From contig CAWBRY010000005.1 in the NCBI GenBank assembly GCA_963791295.1, positions 310,001 to 374,000 of the forward strand: a DNA stretch of 64,000 nucleotides, written 5' to 3'. A program made the translations under genes and the position numbers. This DNA comes from CAWBRY01 sp963791295 (GTDB taxonomy: Bacteria; Bacteroidota; Bacteroidia; Chitinophagales; Chitinophagaceae). The notes beneath the pieces were generated by a model. That model was not told the origin of the DNA and did not search any database. It saw nothing but the letters and a program-made list of their open reading frames with translations. The first letter of the stretch is position 1; each line of letters opens with the position of its first letter. Shown here one piece after another: positions 44,858 to 55,445 of this stretch.

Positions 44858-46279
44858 TCACTGCTCCCTTCTCACTTCCTTTACTTCCATCGTATCAGTT
44901 GGTAGACTTTGCACAGAATAACCTCCTGAATCAATCTGCGTCTTTGGAAATGCTTTTTGCAATGCAGCCCAATCGGTCTTGTCCACGCGAGTCTGGAAGA
45001 GGTACAATGAATGAAGCTTCTTCAATCCTTTTAATTCCAATATCCCTTCTTTGGTCACCTGTGTACCGACAAGATTTAAATATTCAAGGTTTTCAAGGTG
45101 TTTTAGCGACTCGACGCCTTTGTCGGTAATAGAAGTGTGCTCCACGCTTAACTGAGTAATATTGGTCAATTTGGCGATAGAGCTTATCTGTTCATCTCCC
45201 AGGTTGGTAAAGCCCAATTTCAACCATATCAGTTGCTTTTTAAGGGAGGTCAACAATTTCAGATCTTCCTCGTTGATCACCGAATCTGTAACAAAATTGA
45301 CCATGAGATAGTTACTGTTTTGCGCAACCGGAAGAACGACCACATGGTTGTCTTTCAATTCCTCGATGATCTTATCATCTGCTTTTTCAACGGGCCCGGC
45401 CGGAATACCAGTCAGTCCTTTCTTCACTTCAGGGGCTTTCTGCAGGGCCAACAGTACTGGTTTTATCTTATCGGGCTGTTGAAATTCCTTCACTTTTCCC
45501 GTAAAGTTGGCGCCGCCATCGATCCACCAATGCAATAAGGCAATCTGGCTTTCGGTAGGCTGGGGTTTTTCTTTCGGCGGCATATGATCTTCATTGTCGA
45601 CAGGAGCAAAAGACGTTTGATCATTGCGCTTTCGTCCGCATGTCCCGGCTTCTATGATTTTTCCATCCTTGCCACCTTTTATCAACATACTGTATCATCC
45701 ATGCGCAAGTTTGCCTTTTTGTTTATTTGGCCCATGGCAGGAATAACATTTGGTTTGCAGGATCGGCTTGATGACATCGTCATAAACAGCTGCTTCCTGT
45801 ACATTGGGAATCGGTTTAATCACGGCTCCCGAAGTACTGTCATCGTCAAAGGCACTGAATAAGGGTTTGGTCAGATAATCGGAACCATGCGTCAGTGAGC
45901 CGCCCAGATGCCCGGTGATCATGATCAGCAACAAGCAAGCCAATCGAAAGTATTTTCTTGTTGATGGGAAGCCGGGGATTTTTTTCTTTGGCAAACAATA
46001 CCCAGGAAGTAAAAGCGACTGCAATGCCCATCCATTGATGCCAGCCCACGAGGTTGTTGTCATAGTCGTCACTGATCGACAAAAGAAACCGGTGATGCAG
46101 GAAATCAATGCCGTGATGGCTCCGCACAATAAGATAAACGGCACGGCCGGTTTGAATGATGCATATTTATTCTTTTCCGACAGCCATAGTAATGCAATGC
46201 CAATCAGTAATATGCCGATAGGTAAATGAACCAATAGCGGATGAAAATGAGCAAAAAATTCGGTGATGGATAGCAGCAC
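44858..46279 (-). pseudogene. DUF2231 membrane protein with haem-binding motif and leucine-rich repeats, frameshifted
   Basis: Last gene of the operon. The start is GTG 46279 (LLSITEFFAHFHPLLVHLPI). The first 130 residues form four helices of the DUF2231 type with HFHPLLVHLPIG. A cytochrome-like segment follows with QTKCYSCHGPNKQKG (CxxCH) and HMPPKEKPQP as distal Met candidate. The last 150 residues contain leucine-rich repeats (IAKLTNITQLSVEHTSITDK, LENLEYLNLVGTQVTKEG). Frame changes lie near 46095 and 45955, and two more between 45715 and 45690. Such DUF2231-haem-LRR proteins occur with DUF1501 and DUF1553 proteins in Planctomycetes and Bacteroidota. A membrane-bound electron acceptor is inferred. 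Confidence 0.75.
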
Positions 46280-46290
46280 GTAGAAATTAT

Positions 46291-47112
46291 TTAGATGGTA
46301 ACGTTGCCGCAATAATTGCATCATGTAAACATTGATGGCCCATTGATCGGCCAGCGGCTGTCGTGTATAGGGCAATGTAGGCATATAGTCAGGAGGGCCA
46401 AATTCGGTCAATATCGTCAGCACTTCTCCTTTTTGTTTTTTTATTTCCACCACCTTATCCCACCAGGCAAGATGTGCATTCAATGCTTCCTCCCATTCCG
46501 GTGCCCGCGGATCATTTACTTGCGGGCCTTCGGCATGGCCGATCCGCGCATGAATATGATCCGTCCTTTGCAACGTCAGCTCCAATGTTTCCTGCTGATC
46601 TGCCAGTAAACTTTCATGAACATTGCACCAATGGGAGACATCAAAGGTGATGCGCAGATCGGGAATGGTTTCCATATAATGCCGGGTGATCGGCGCAGAA
46701 TATAAAAACCGGGAACGATGTGTCTCATGGCAGATCTTAATACCGGTGGATGCAGTGAACCGGTGGTATGATCAATGAAAGCTTTACCCTGCTCATAAGT
46801 GAAATAATCCTTTCCGGAATGACAATTGATATAAATGGTTTTTGAACTTTATTGGTGGCTGCCGCATCCACCATTTTTCTTGAATGTATTGAAGTGATCA
46901 TTGAAATTACTTTCCCATCCGGAGGTAAGAAATCCGACTTCCAGATTATTTTTCTTTAATGCATTGAACATTCATCCTGGTCCTTCGGCTCCGTCGGCCA
47001 CCAGTTTCAATTCCGTCATATCCTTCTTTCTTTACCTCGGCGCAATATTCAACACAGTTCCATTAAATCCCCAATCGGTGCAGAGCAGTTTCAGTTTGAA
47101 ATTGCTATTCAT
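46291..47112 (-). pseudogene. Sugar-phosphate isomerase/epimerase (xylose-isomerase-like), frameshifted
   Basis: About 275 codons of an AP-endonuclease-2 fold TIM barrel. It starts at ATG 47112 with FKLKLLCTDWGFNGT. Pieces in different frames keep the family order: NALKKNNLEVGFLTSGWESN, YINCHSGKDYFTYEQGKAF, DLRITFDVSHWCNVHESLL, DHIHARIGHAEGPQVNDP, TEFGPPDYMP and INVYMMQLLRQRY. Its metal ligands (Glu, Asp, His, Glu) are likely those in HSGKDYF, FDVSHW and TEFGPP. Frameshifts fall mainly between 47060 and 46680. In the final part the frame runs without a stop into the next gene, probably because of a lost base near 46295. The family acts on ketose or keto-sugar intermediates; the true substrate is unknown. 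Confidence 0.8.
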
Positions 47113-47275
47113 GCTGGATTTTGGTTTTGGTGATAATTCAAAACATCCACGGGAGACAGTAAGATGCGGTTGTAGCAGAAGATGAAGTTTGCAGAAAATT
47201 TCTACGGTTCAATTTGATATTGATTTAAAAATCTATCCCTGAGAAGCAAATAATTCGCAGCGGAGTAAATTTATT

Positions 47276-48787
47276 TTATGCAAGGATATCTTCAATCACT
47301 TTGCCTCTTGTATCCGTCAACCGGAATGGTCTTCCCTGGAATTGATAGGTAAATTTTTCATGATCAAAACCAAGTTGGTGAAGAATCGTTGCCTGAATAT
47401 CAAATGGTTCTACTTTTCCACTGAAGCACTATAGCCAATCTCATCTGTTTCACCATAACTAAATCCTTTCTTTATACCGGCGCCTGCCATCCAGATGGTA
47501 AATGCTTCTGTATGATGATCTCTTCCTTTAAATGGCATCTTCACTCCTTCCCTGTTTTCCAGCATTGGTGTGCGGCCAAATTCTCCACCCCATACTACCA
47601 GTGTTTCTTCCAGTAATCCTCGTTGCTTCAGATCCAGGATCAATGCAGTGATGCATTTATCAACCTGCCTGCATTTATTAATAAATCCCACATCAATAGC
47701 AAGACTCGCTTCCGAACCATGACTGTCCCATCCCCAATCAAACAATTGTACAAACCGAACTCCTTTTTCTACCAGTCTTCTTGCCAGCAATACATTATTG
47801 GCAAAACATGCTTCCCCGGGTTTCGTTCCATACATTTCATGAATATATGCGGGCTCATCATTAATATTCATTACTTCAGGTGCAGAGATCTGCATCTTAT
47901 AAGCCATTTCATATTGCGATATGCGTGATAAAATTTCAGGATCATTATAAGTTTCATATTCCTGTTGATTCACTTTATTGATGGCTTCGATAGATGCTTT
48001 TCGAAGGTCCCTGATCCATGCCATTCGGGATCTTTGATAAACAATACAGGATCGCCTTCACTCCTGCATTGCACTCCCTGATAAACACTCGGCAGAAAAC
48101 CACTGCCCCAAACACTTTTACCGGCATCAGGATTCTTTCCGCCGCTGGTCAGTACCACAAATCCCGGAAGATTTTGATTCTCCGTTCCCAATCCATAGGT
48201 AACCCATGATCCCAGACTTGGCCTGCCCAATCTGCGGTGAACCGGTATGCACCATCAATTGTGCAGGTGCATGATTAAATTGATCAGTGGTGACTGCTTT
48301 CAAGAAACATGATCTCATCAACAATCGTAGCAAGATGCGGCATATGTTCACTTACCCATGCTCCGCTTTGTCCATGTTGTGCAAATTTTGCCTGCGGACC
48401 CAGCATTTTCGGAACACCACGTATAAATGCAAATCGTTTTCCTTCCAATAAGCGAAGGCGGACAATCCTGTCCATCCATCTTCATCAATTCAGGTTTATA
48501 ATCAAACAACTCCAATTGAGATGGAGCGCCTGCCATATGCAGATAGATCACACTTTTTGCCTTGCCGGGAAATGGTGGCAATTTGGGCATCAACGGATGA
48601 GCCGGATCAAATGCAATGTTATTAGCCGATTCGCTTTCTGCCACAGCTTCCCAAAAAGCGAACCCAAGGCAAGTGCGCCCAAACCCATGGCACTTTCCTT
48701 TATAAAATGCCGGCGGGTATGCATGCGCATCACTGCATGTTCCGCTTCCCTTAAGAATCGTTGATTATGTAATTCTTTTTGTGTCAT
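47276..48787 (-). pseudogene. DUF1501 protein with Tat-like signal, frameshifted
   Basis: About 500 codons. It starts MTQKELHNQRFLREAEHAVM and has a Tat-like leader HTRRHFIKESAMGLGALALG. DUF1501 proteins belong to the alkaline phosphatase/sulfatase superfamily. Recognisable blocks are KSVIYLHMAGAPSQLELFD, RRLVEKGVRFVQLFDWGWDS, VVWGGEFGRTPMLE and GRDHHTEAFTIWMAGAGIK, ending near VIEDILA before TAA. Frame changes break it at several points between about 48630 and 48000 and near 47410. It lies 48 nt downstream of the second DUF1549/1553 gene. In Planctomycetes and Bacteroidota DUF1501 genes regularly follow DUF1549/DUF1553 genes; the function is unproven. Confidence 0.85.
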
Positions 48788-48835
48788 ATGTTTATATTAT
48801 GATCCTCACTTTGCTCAACTATGATCCATTACCAA

Positions 48836-51594
48836 TTAATTCTTTGTTACCACTTCATCCAGATTCAGGATGGCATTGGCCACCACTGTCAATGCTGCCG
48901 TTTCAGCATTCGTATATTCTTGTTCACCCACTCAGGATCTTACATGTTTTTTCCGTATCATTCTTGAATTGATCGAATGCAGTATTATATAATTATGTCA
49001 AGTGCTTGCAAGCTCTTTATCATCAATCGGCGTGATACGTTGCCCATTGAAATCCCTTCTTGATCTGTGGTTGCACGTCGTTACCGCCTTCTTTTTGCAT
49101 ACGGCTGGCAAAATGACGGGCCATATCAATATAGACAGAATCATTCAATGTAGTGAGTGCCTGCAAAGGTGTATTGGTCCGTATTCGGCGTGACGTACAT
49201 ACTTCGCGGGCAACACCATCAAATGTGATCATGGAAGGATAAGGTGCAGTGCGTTTCCAATAAGTATATAATGCCCGGCGGTATTGTTCTTGCCTTTGCT
49301 TTGTTCCCATTCTGCACCATTCCATGGTGAAAGCCAAATGCCTTTCGGCTGCCAGGGAAAAACACTGGGCCCATACATTGTATCGCATAATAACACCACT
49401 GATGCAAAGCGCCTGGTCACGTATCTGTTCTGCAGACAAACGCACTCTTGCACCACTTGCATAATATTTATTATAGGGATCTTTTTCCAGATAGTCCGGC
49501 AGTTACTTTTGAATCCTGCTGGTAAGTTGCACTCATTACGATCAGCCTTATCAATTTTTTTACACTCCATTTATCAGTCATGTCATAAATTGATAGCTCA
49601 GCCAATCCAGTAATTCCAGGATGAGTAGGCGGAATTCCCTGCGAACCCAGGTCTTCCAGTGTTTCAGCAAGCCCGATTCCAAAAAATTGTTCCCAAACCC
49701 GGTTGACCATTGTTCTGGCAGTCAACGGATTTTGCTTTGACGTCAGCCACATTGCCAAGCCCAGCCGGTTATGCGGTGCAGCCTGATGGAAAAGGATTCA
49801 ATGATTTCGGAACATCCGGTTCAACTTCATCTCCTTTCACCAGCCAGTTACCTCTTTCAAATACATGGGTTGCGCCGATACATATCAGAAGGATTATCCA
49901 TCATCACCGGCGTGGTAGGACAGTTCGATTTCAATAATTTCCAATAATCTTTCTTTAGTATCGGCATATCCCTTTTATCCTTTCCCGGAAATTCATTGGT
50001 GAAATGCATCCAGTCGAACAAAGCACCCAGCTTCATTCGGTTTTTCAATGATTATTGGTATAAGTGAAATAAAGATCATGTACACCGTCAGCCGGCTGTA
50101 ATGTTGGCTTCGGCTGATTTCCCAACCGCTTTGTCTGCTGGCAATTGAATAGATGCAATAACATCACCATCCGGATGATCCAATGAATCTGCCAGATACC
50201 GCCTGCAGAAGCCATGCATAGATAACGAAAGATCAAATGATCCTTATTCTTAAGATCGACATTTTTCAACCTGGCAAAGTGCATGGTTGCGGAATGCCAG
50301 CCATTTGGTATCACTTAATTCACTATTGGTAAAGCTGTCGCAGGTCAGTGAATTATAGGATGGTTGCCAGGTTTTTAAAAATGTGTAAGCTTCTTTTGCC
50401 TTCTGGCAGATACATTTTGCTTTAACCCAATCTCACCACATCTGTCCAATTGCTTTTTCAGTGAATCATTATAATGACGGAATAACGGATAGTCTGCTTC
50501 TGTATCCTCATCCCTTGTATTATTGAAGAAAGCCATGAATTTATAATATTCTTCATGCCGGAACGGATCATAAGGATGACTATGACATTGCACACAACCA
50601 AAAGTGGTTCCCATCAATGCCTCCCAGGTTGTATTCACCCGGTCCATAACAGCCGCAGTTCGGAATTCTTCATTATCTGTTCCTCCTTCATCATTGGTCA
50701 TGGTATTGCGGTGAAAGGCAGTCGCGATAAGATCATCGTCTGTCGCATCGGGCAAAAGATCACCGGCGATTTGTTCGGTCAGGAACTGATCATAGGGTAT
50801 ATCATTATTAAATGCATCTGATCAGCCAATCGCGGTAATGCCAGATGGTCCGGCTATCATCCCGTTCATATCCTTTTGTATCGGCATACCGGGCAAGGTC
50901 CATCCACAAGGCTGCCCATTTTTCACCGTAATGAGGAGAAGCCAGCAATGAATCAACCAGGTTGGCATAGGCTTGATCACTTTTATCGTCCAAAAATTTT
51001 TTGGCAAGATGAGCAGGCGCCGGCATTCCAATAATATCCAGTGCTACCCTTCTCAATAATGTTTCTTTATCTGCGGCAGCGAGATGGCTTAAGTTTTGCT
51101 TCTTCTAATTTCTGTTCGATAAAATGGTCGACCGGATTCTTAGCCCAGCTGCTTTTACTTAGTGATCAGCCAAAATGTTTTGGATTTGGGTATTGCATCT
51201 TCTTTCAAAGGAACATAGGCCCAATGCTCACCCCATTTAGCGCCTTGTTTTATCCAGTTCCGAAGAATTGCAATATCTTCTTTACTCAGTGGATCATGTT
51301 TATAGGGCATTCGTTCTTCCGGATCAGTGAGGTTGATCCTTCTTATCAATTTCACTATGTCCCGGATCACCGGGTATAATCGCATATTTTCCGGAGTTAG
51401 TTTTTGCAAGGGCTTCTTCCCGGAATAGCAGACTAAACCCGCCTTTTTGTCTAACGCCTCCATGACAGGTAATGCAATTCTTATTAAAAATGGGTTTTAC
51501 CTGTGTCGTAAAATCAAATGCTTCCGCGGGTAGCCAGGCGAAGGACGACGAAAGCGCCTACCAGGATCAATATGACCAACAATAGTTTTTTCAT
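48836..51594 (-). pseudogene. DUF1549/DUF1553 cytochrome-type protein, copy B, frameshifted
   Basis: About 919 codons in several frames. Order: an N-terminal membrane anchor (MKKLLLVILILVGAFVVLRL), a planctomycete cytochrome C segment (ALPVMEALDKKAGLVCYSG region, with the CxxCH best read in the paralogue), EERMPYKHDPLSKEDIAILR, the DUF1549 domain (WAALWMDLARYADTKGYERD; MTNDEGGTDNEEFRTAAVMD; GCVQCHSHPYDPFRHEEYYK) and the C-terminal DUF1553 domain (SYDPRTMVNRVWEQFFGIG-like block TMVNRVWEQFFGIGLAETLE; RRIRTNTPLQALTTLNDSVY), ending NLDEVVTKN. It is a close tandem paralogue of 51596-54349, about 80 percent identical at DNA level where I compared them by eye. The start is 1 bp before the stop of copy A. 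Confidence 0.82.
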
Positions 51595-51595
51595 T

Positions 51596-54349
51596 TTAAT
51601 TCTTCGTTAACACTTCATCCAGATTCAGTATGGCATTGGCCACTACGGTTAGAGCGGCGGTGGATGCATTGGAATTGCCATTTATTCCACCCATCATCTC
51701 ATTGGCCTTCTCTTCTTCTTTCTTAAACTTTCCCAAGGCTTCCATATATAAATGCATCAGCGCCTGGACGCTTCTTTCATCTGCCTCATGAAACGTTGCC
51801 CACTGAAATCCGCTTTTAATCTGTTCTTTTACATCGGTCTTGCTCACTCCTTCCATCCGACGGGCAAAATGGCGTGACATATCGATATACGCAGAATCAT
51901 TAAATGTCGTAAGCGCCTGCAAGGGTGTGTTCGTGCGAACCCTGCGAGCAGTGCAAACTTCCCTGCTAACGCCATCGAAATTGATCATGGAAGGATAGGG
52001 AGCAGTCCGTTTCCAATAAGTATATATGCGCGGCGGTATTGATCCTCATTCTTGCTTTCTCCCATTGGTTTCCGTTCCATGGAGAAATCCATATTCCTGC
52101 TGGCTGCCAGGGAAAAACGCTCGCTCCATACATTTTATCAGAGAGTATGCCACTGATACAAAGCGCCTGATCGCGGATCTGTTCTGATGAAAATCGGACT
52201 CTTATGCCCGAGCGTAATATTTATTATATGGATCTTTTTCCAATAATTCAGGAGTAACTTTGGAATCCTGCTGGTAGGTAGCACTGGTGATGATCAACCG
52301 CAATCAATTTTTTAAGACTCCATTGATCATTCATGCATGAATTGATAACTCAACCAGTTAAGCAATCTGCGTGGGTTGGCGGGATTCCTTGCGAACCCAG
52401 GTCCTCCAGTGTTTCTGCCAGGCCGGTTCCAAATAATTGTTCCCAGATCCTGTTCACCATTGTCCTTGCAGTAAGTGGATTTTTTTGGATGTCAGCCACA
52501 TGGCAAGCCCAAGCCGGTTACGGGGAGCATCCGACGGAAAAGGATTCAGTGATTTCGGTACATCGGGTTCCACCTATTCGCCTTTCACCAACCAATTGCC
52601 TCTTTCAAATACATGGGTGGCCCGGTGCATGTCAGAAGGATTATCCATCATCACAGGTGTGCTCGGGCACTTTGCTCTTCAAGAATTTCCAAAACTCTTT
52701 CTTATATTCTGCATATCCATCTTTGTTGTTCCCAGGAAATATCTCGGTGAAATAAAGCCAGTCCATAAGACGCCCACCATCGGTAGGTTTTTTAAGATTA
52801 TGGATTTGTATAAGTAAAATAAAGATGATGACTGCCGGTCGAAGGCTTCAATCAGCTTCAGCAATCTCCCAATCTTTTGTCTTCGGCAAGGGGATAGTTG
52901 CGATCACTTCTCCGTCGGGCTTATCAAGATGGATTTTCCAGGTTCCGCCATGCAATAATCCCGCATACCGGAAGATCAGATGATCCTTATTGTTAAGATC
53001 CACATTTTTCAACCTGCAAACCGCATTGTTCCGAAATGACACCCACCATGAACTGACCAGTTCGCTATTCGTAAAACTGTCGCAGACAAGTGAATTATAT
53101 GACAGGTTGCCATGTTTTTAAAAATGTATAGCTCTTCTTTTGCTTTTTCCGGTGATACATTTGTCTTTCAACCAATCCACGACAGTCGTTTAATTCCTTT
53201 TCAGCGTATCATTGAAATGACGGAGCAATGGATAGTCGGCTTCGGTATCTTCATCCCGGGTATCATTGAAAAAAGCCATGAATTTATAATAATCTTCATG
53301 ACGGAAAGGATCATAGGGATGGCTATGACATTGAACACAACCGAAGGTTGTTCCCATCACCGCATCCCAGGTGGTATTGATCCGGTCTATCACAGCGGAT
53401 GTCCTGAATTCTTCATTATCCGTTCCGCCTTCATCATTGGTCATGGAGTTGCGATGAAAGGCAGTGGCGATGAATTGGCGTGTCGTTGGCATCAGGCATC
53501 AGATCACCGGCCATTTGCTCGGTTAGGAATTCGATCGTATGGCTTGTCTTTATTAAATGCATGGATCAGCCAGTCGCGATATCTCCAGATCATTCTTGGC
53601 TGGTCCGCTTCATAACCTTTTGTATCGGCATACCGGGCAAGGTCCATCCACAAGCGCCGCCCAGCTTTCTCCGTAATGTGGCGAGGCAAATAAAGAATCA
53701 ACAAGGTCGGCATAGGCATCTTCGCTGCTATCGCTAAGAAATTTTTTTGCAAGATGCTGGCGGAGCCGGCATACCGATAAGATCCAGCGATACCCTGCGA
53801 AGAAGCGTTTGCTTTGTCAGCGACAGGAGAAGGTTTCAGATCCTGTCCTCTTTAATTTTTGTTCAATAAAATTGATCGATAGGATTGATTGCCCAGCTTG
53901 CTTTTTGTAGTGATCAGACCAAAAAACTTTTTTGAACTGGGAACCGTTGACTTCTTTCAACGGAACATAAGCCCAATGTTCGCCCCAATGTGCACCCTGC
54001 TTTTATCCATTTGCGAAGTGTTGAAATATCTTTCTTCGAAAGAGGATCATGTTTATAAGGCATCCGGTCTTCGGGATCGGTCATATGTAATCCGCCTGAT
54101 CATTTCACTATGAGCAGGATCACCCGGAATGATCGCAAATTTGCCAGACTTGGTTTTGGCCAGTGCTTCCTCACGAAATAACAGGCTGAATCCTCCTTTT
54201 TGCCTGACGCCGCCATGGCAAGTGATGCAATTCTTATTGAAAATTGGTTTTACCTGGGTGGTGAAATCAACGGGTTTGCTGCGCGAAAAGTAGCGAATAA
54301 TGAATATAGCCGCGACCAGGACAGATATGACCAATATTATCTTTTTCAT
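51596..54349 (-). pseudogene. DUF1549/DUF1553 cytochrome-type protein, copy A, frameshifted
   Basis: First gene of the operon, about 918 codons. The first 85 residues are intact: anchor KKIILVISVLVAAIFIIRYF, then FNKNCITCHGGVRQKGGFSL (CxxCH). The frame changes near 54085, inside the PEDRMPYKHDPLSK block. DUF1549 follows with LWMDLARYADTKGYEADQP and TTFGCVQCHSHPYDPFRHED (second CxxCH), then DUF1553 with VCTARRVRTNTPLQALTTFN, ending NLDEVLTKN. The layout is that of PSD1/planctomycete cytochrome C proteins, which are membrane-anchored and periplasmic with haem-binding motifs. A TAATTTTG element at 54374-54381 is the probable promoter of the operon. Confidence 0.82.
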
Positions 54350-54373
54350 ACGCCAGCTGCATCAATCCAAGGC

Positions 54374-54381
54374 CAAAATTA
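54374..54381 (-). promoter_or_regulatory. -7-like element before the DUF1549/1553 operon
   Basis: TAATTTTG on the minus strand fits TAnnTTTG and lies 24 nt before the ATG at 54349. No -33 TTTG at normal distance. Confidence 0.4.
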
Positions 54382-54392
54382 GAAAATATTGA

Positions 54393-54473
54393 GGAGTCAG
54401 TGGTGAGTGGTCAGTGGTGAGTAGTAAACTGCTGTACACTCACCACTCACCTCTCACCTCTCACCTACTCCTC
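54393..54473. repeat. GTGAG/CTCAC intergenic inverted repeat, copy 2
   Basis: AGTGGTGAGT occurs at 54399-54408 and 54413-54422, and its reverse complement ACTCACCACT at 54438-54447, followed by more CTCACC units. It is the same kind of element as 22980-23066 and lies between the metzincin stop and the DUF1549/1553 operon promoter. It may act as a terminator. Confidence 0.75.
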
Positions 54474-55338
54474 TCGCCGGATACTGCTCCTGGATGAATT
54501 CAATATCTGTTGAAGAAAGCTTTTTGTTTTCAGCAGTCCCATATCCGTCTAATGTAAATTCCGGAGGAAAAAAATACATCATGATGCTTTTCCTGTCCAT
54601 GTCGGTAAACTGCGTTTGATCTTTACTATAGTGATCAAAAATATTGCTATCCACCTCCGCTTTGGTCCAATTATTAGGCGGTCCCAGAAAATATTGGTAG
54701 ACCACGGGTTTATTCCACTTAATCCCTCCCGATGGATTTTGATGTTCGTGAATACAGCCCAGGGCATGTCCAAATTCATGAACGACCACGCGTTCCCATT
54801 CGCTCTCATCACTGTCATTTCGCAACCAACCAAAGTTCATCGTGGGTTCATTGTCGGGCACCAGCTTGCAATCCGTCCCAATCGTGCTCCAAGAACCACT
54901 ATCTGCAACGAACGATATCCGGATCAGCGCTTTTTTGCCCGACACAAACTTTAATTGGAGGTTCGCATTCCCCCTTGATTTATCGGTCCAATAATGAGCA
55001 TACTTTTTTGTCTTTCTTTTTTGCAATACACTGCCATCTAAAAAAGCTATCGTGACGGTTTGGCCATTTTGCCATTTATTATCCGTCAGGATTGCCATGC
55101 GCGACAGGTCAACATGATCTGTCCTGCTAAATCGTTTGTTTGGGTTGGCTATGAAACTCTGTAAAAGTGCATGTTCCTTGCTTCCTTCTCTCGCCGGGTT
55201 GTTGGAAGGATTGCTTTTGATGGCGTAGTACATCCGGCGTTGCAGATTCAGTGTCGAGACTGGCCGGTCAACGCAGACGTGAAGCGCACTTACTTGCGAA
55301 ATTTTCTTTGTCCGAAATGATTTCTTAGCTTGTTTCAT
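54454..55338 (-). CDS. Metzincin (M12A astacin-like) zinc metallopeptidase
   Basis: A 294-residue metallopeptidase. The zinc site is HEFGHALGCIHEH (about 194-206), the extended HExxHxxGxxH motif followed by Glu, as in astacins. The Met-turn is SIMMYFF, about 60 residues later. No signal peptide or lipobox is visible at the N-terminus, which is basic (MKQAKKSFRTKKISQ). The protein therefore may be cytoplasmic, released by another route, or the start may be misassigned. The N-terminal 100 residues have no recognised domain. The C-terminus overlaps the GTGAG repeat. Confidence 0.85.
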   Translation of the reverse strand: MKQAKKSFRTKKISQVSALHVCVDRPVSTLNLQRRMYYAIKSNPSNNPAREGSKEHALLQSFIANPNKRFSRTDHVDLSRMAILTDNKWQNGQTVTIAFLDGSVLQKRKTKKYAHYWTDKSRGNANLQLKFVSGKKALIRISFVADSGSWSTIGTDCKLVPDNEPTMNFGWLRNDSDESEWERVVVHEFGHALGCIHEHQNPSGGIKWNKPVVYQYFLGPPNNWTKAEVDSNIFDHYSKDQTQFTDMDRKSIMMYFFPPEFTLDGYGTAENKKLSSTDIEFIQEQYPARGVGER

Positions 55339-55357
55339 AGTTTTTTACGACAAACGT

Positions 55358-55431
55358 CACAAAGGAAACAAAGGAATCACAAAGTTCTTGAATTCTATGT
55401 TAAACCTATGTACCCTAATGCTTCCTTTGTG
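55358..55431. repeat. 10-bp inverted repeat with a long loop
   Basis: CACAAAGGAA (55358-55367) and TTCCTTTGTG (55422-55431) are exact reverse complements 54 nt apart, in the gap between the FISUMP gene and the metzincin gene. ACAAAGGAA-type units also recur within the left arm. Confidence 0.55.
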
Positions 55432-55445
55432 AAAAAAACTAACTG

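Noticed and set aside
44852..44880. CTCAC-rich stretch near the end of the LRR protein gene as a third palindromic element
   Set aside because: Only one arm is present and part of it codes for the protein tail, so it does not form the inverted repeat.
44858..54349. Reading the frameshifted operon as a decayed mobile element
   Set aside because: No transposase, integrase, terminal repeats or target duplications were found, and gene order matches known DUF1549/1553/1501 groupings.
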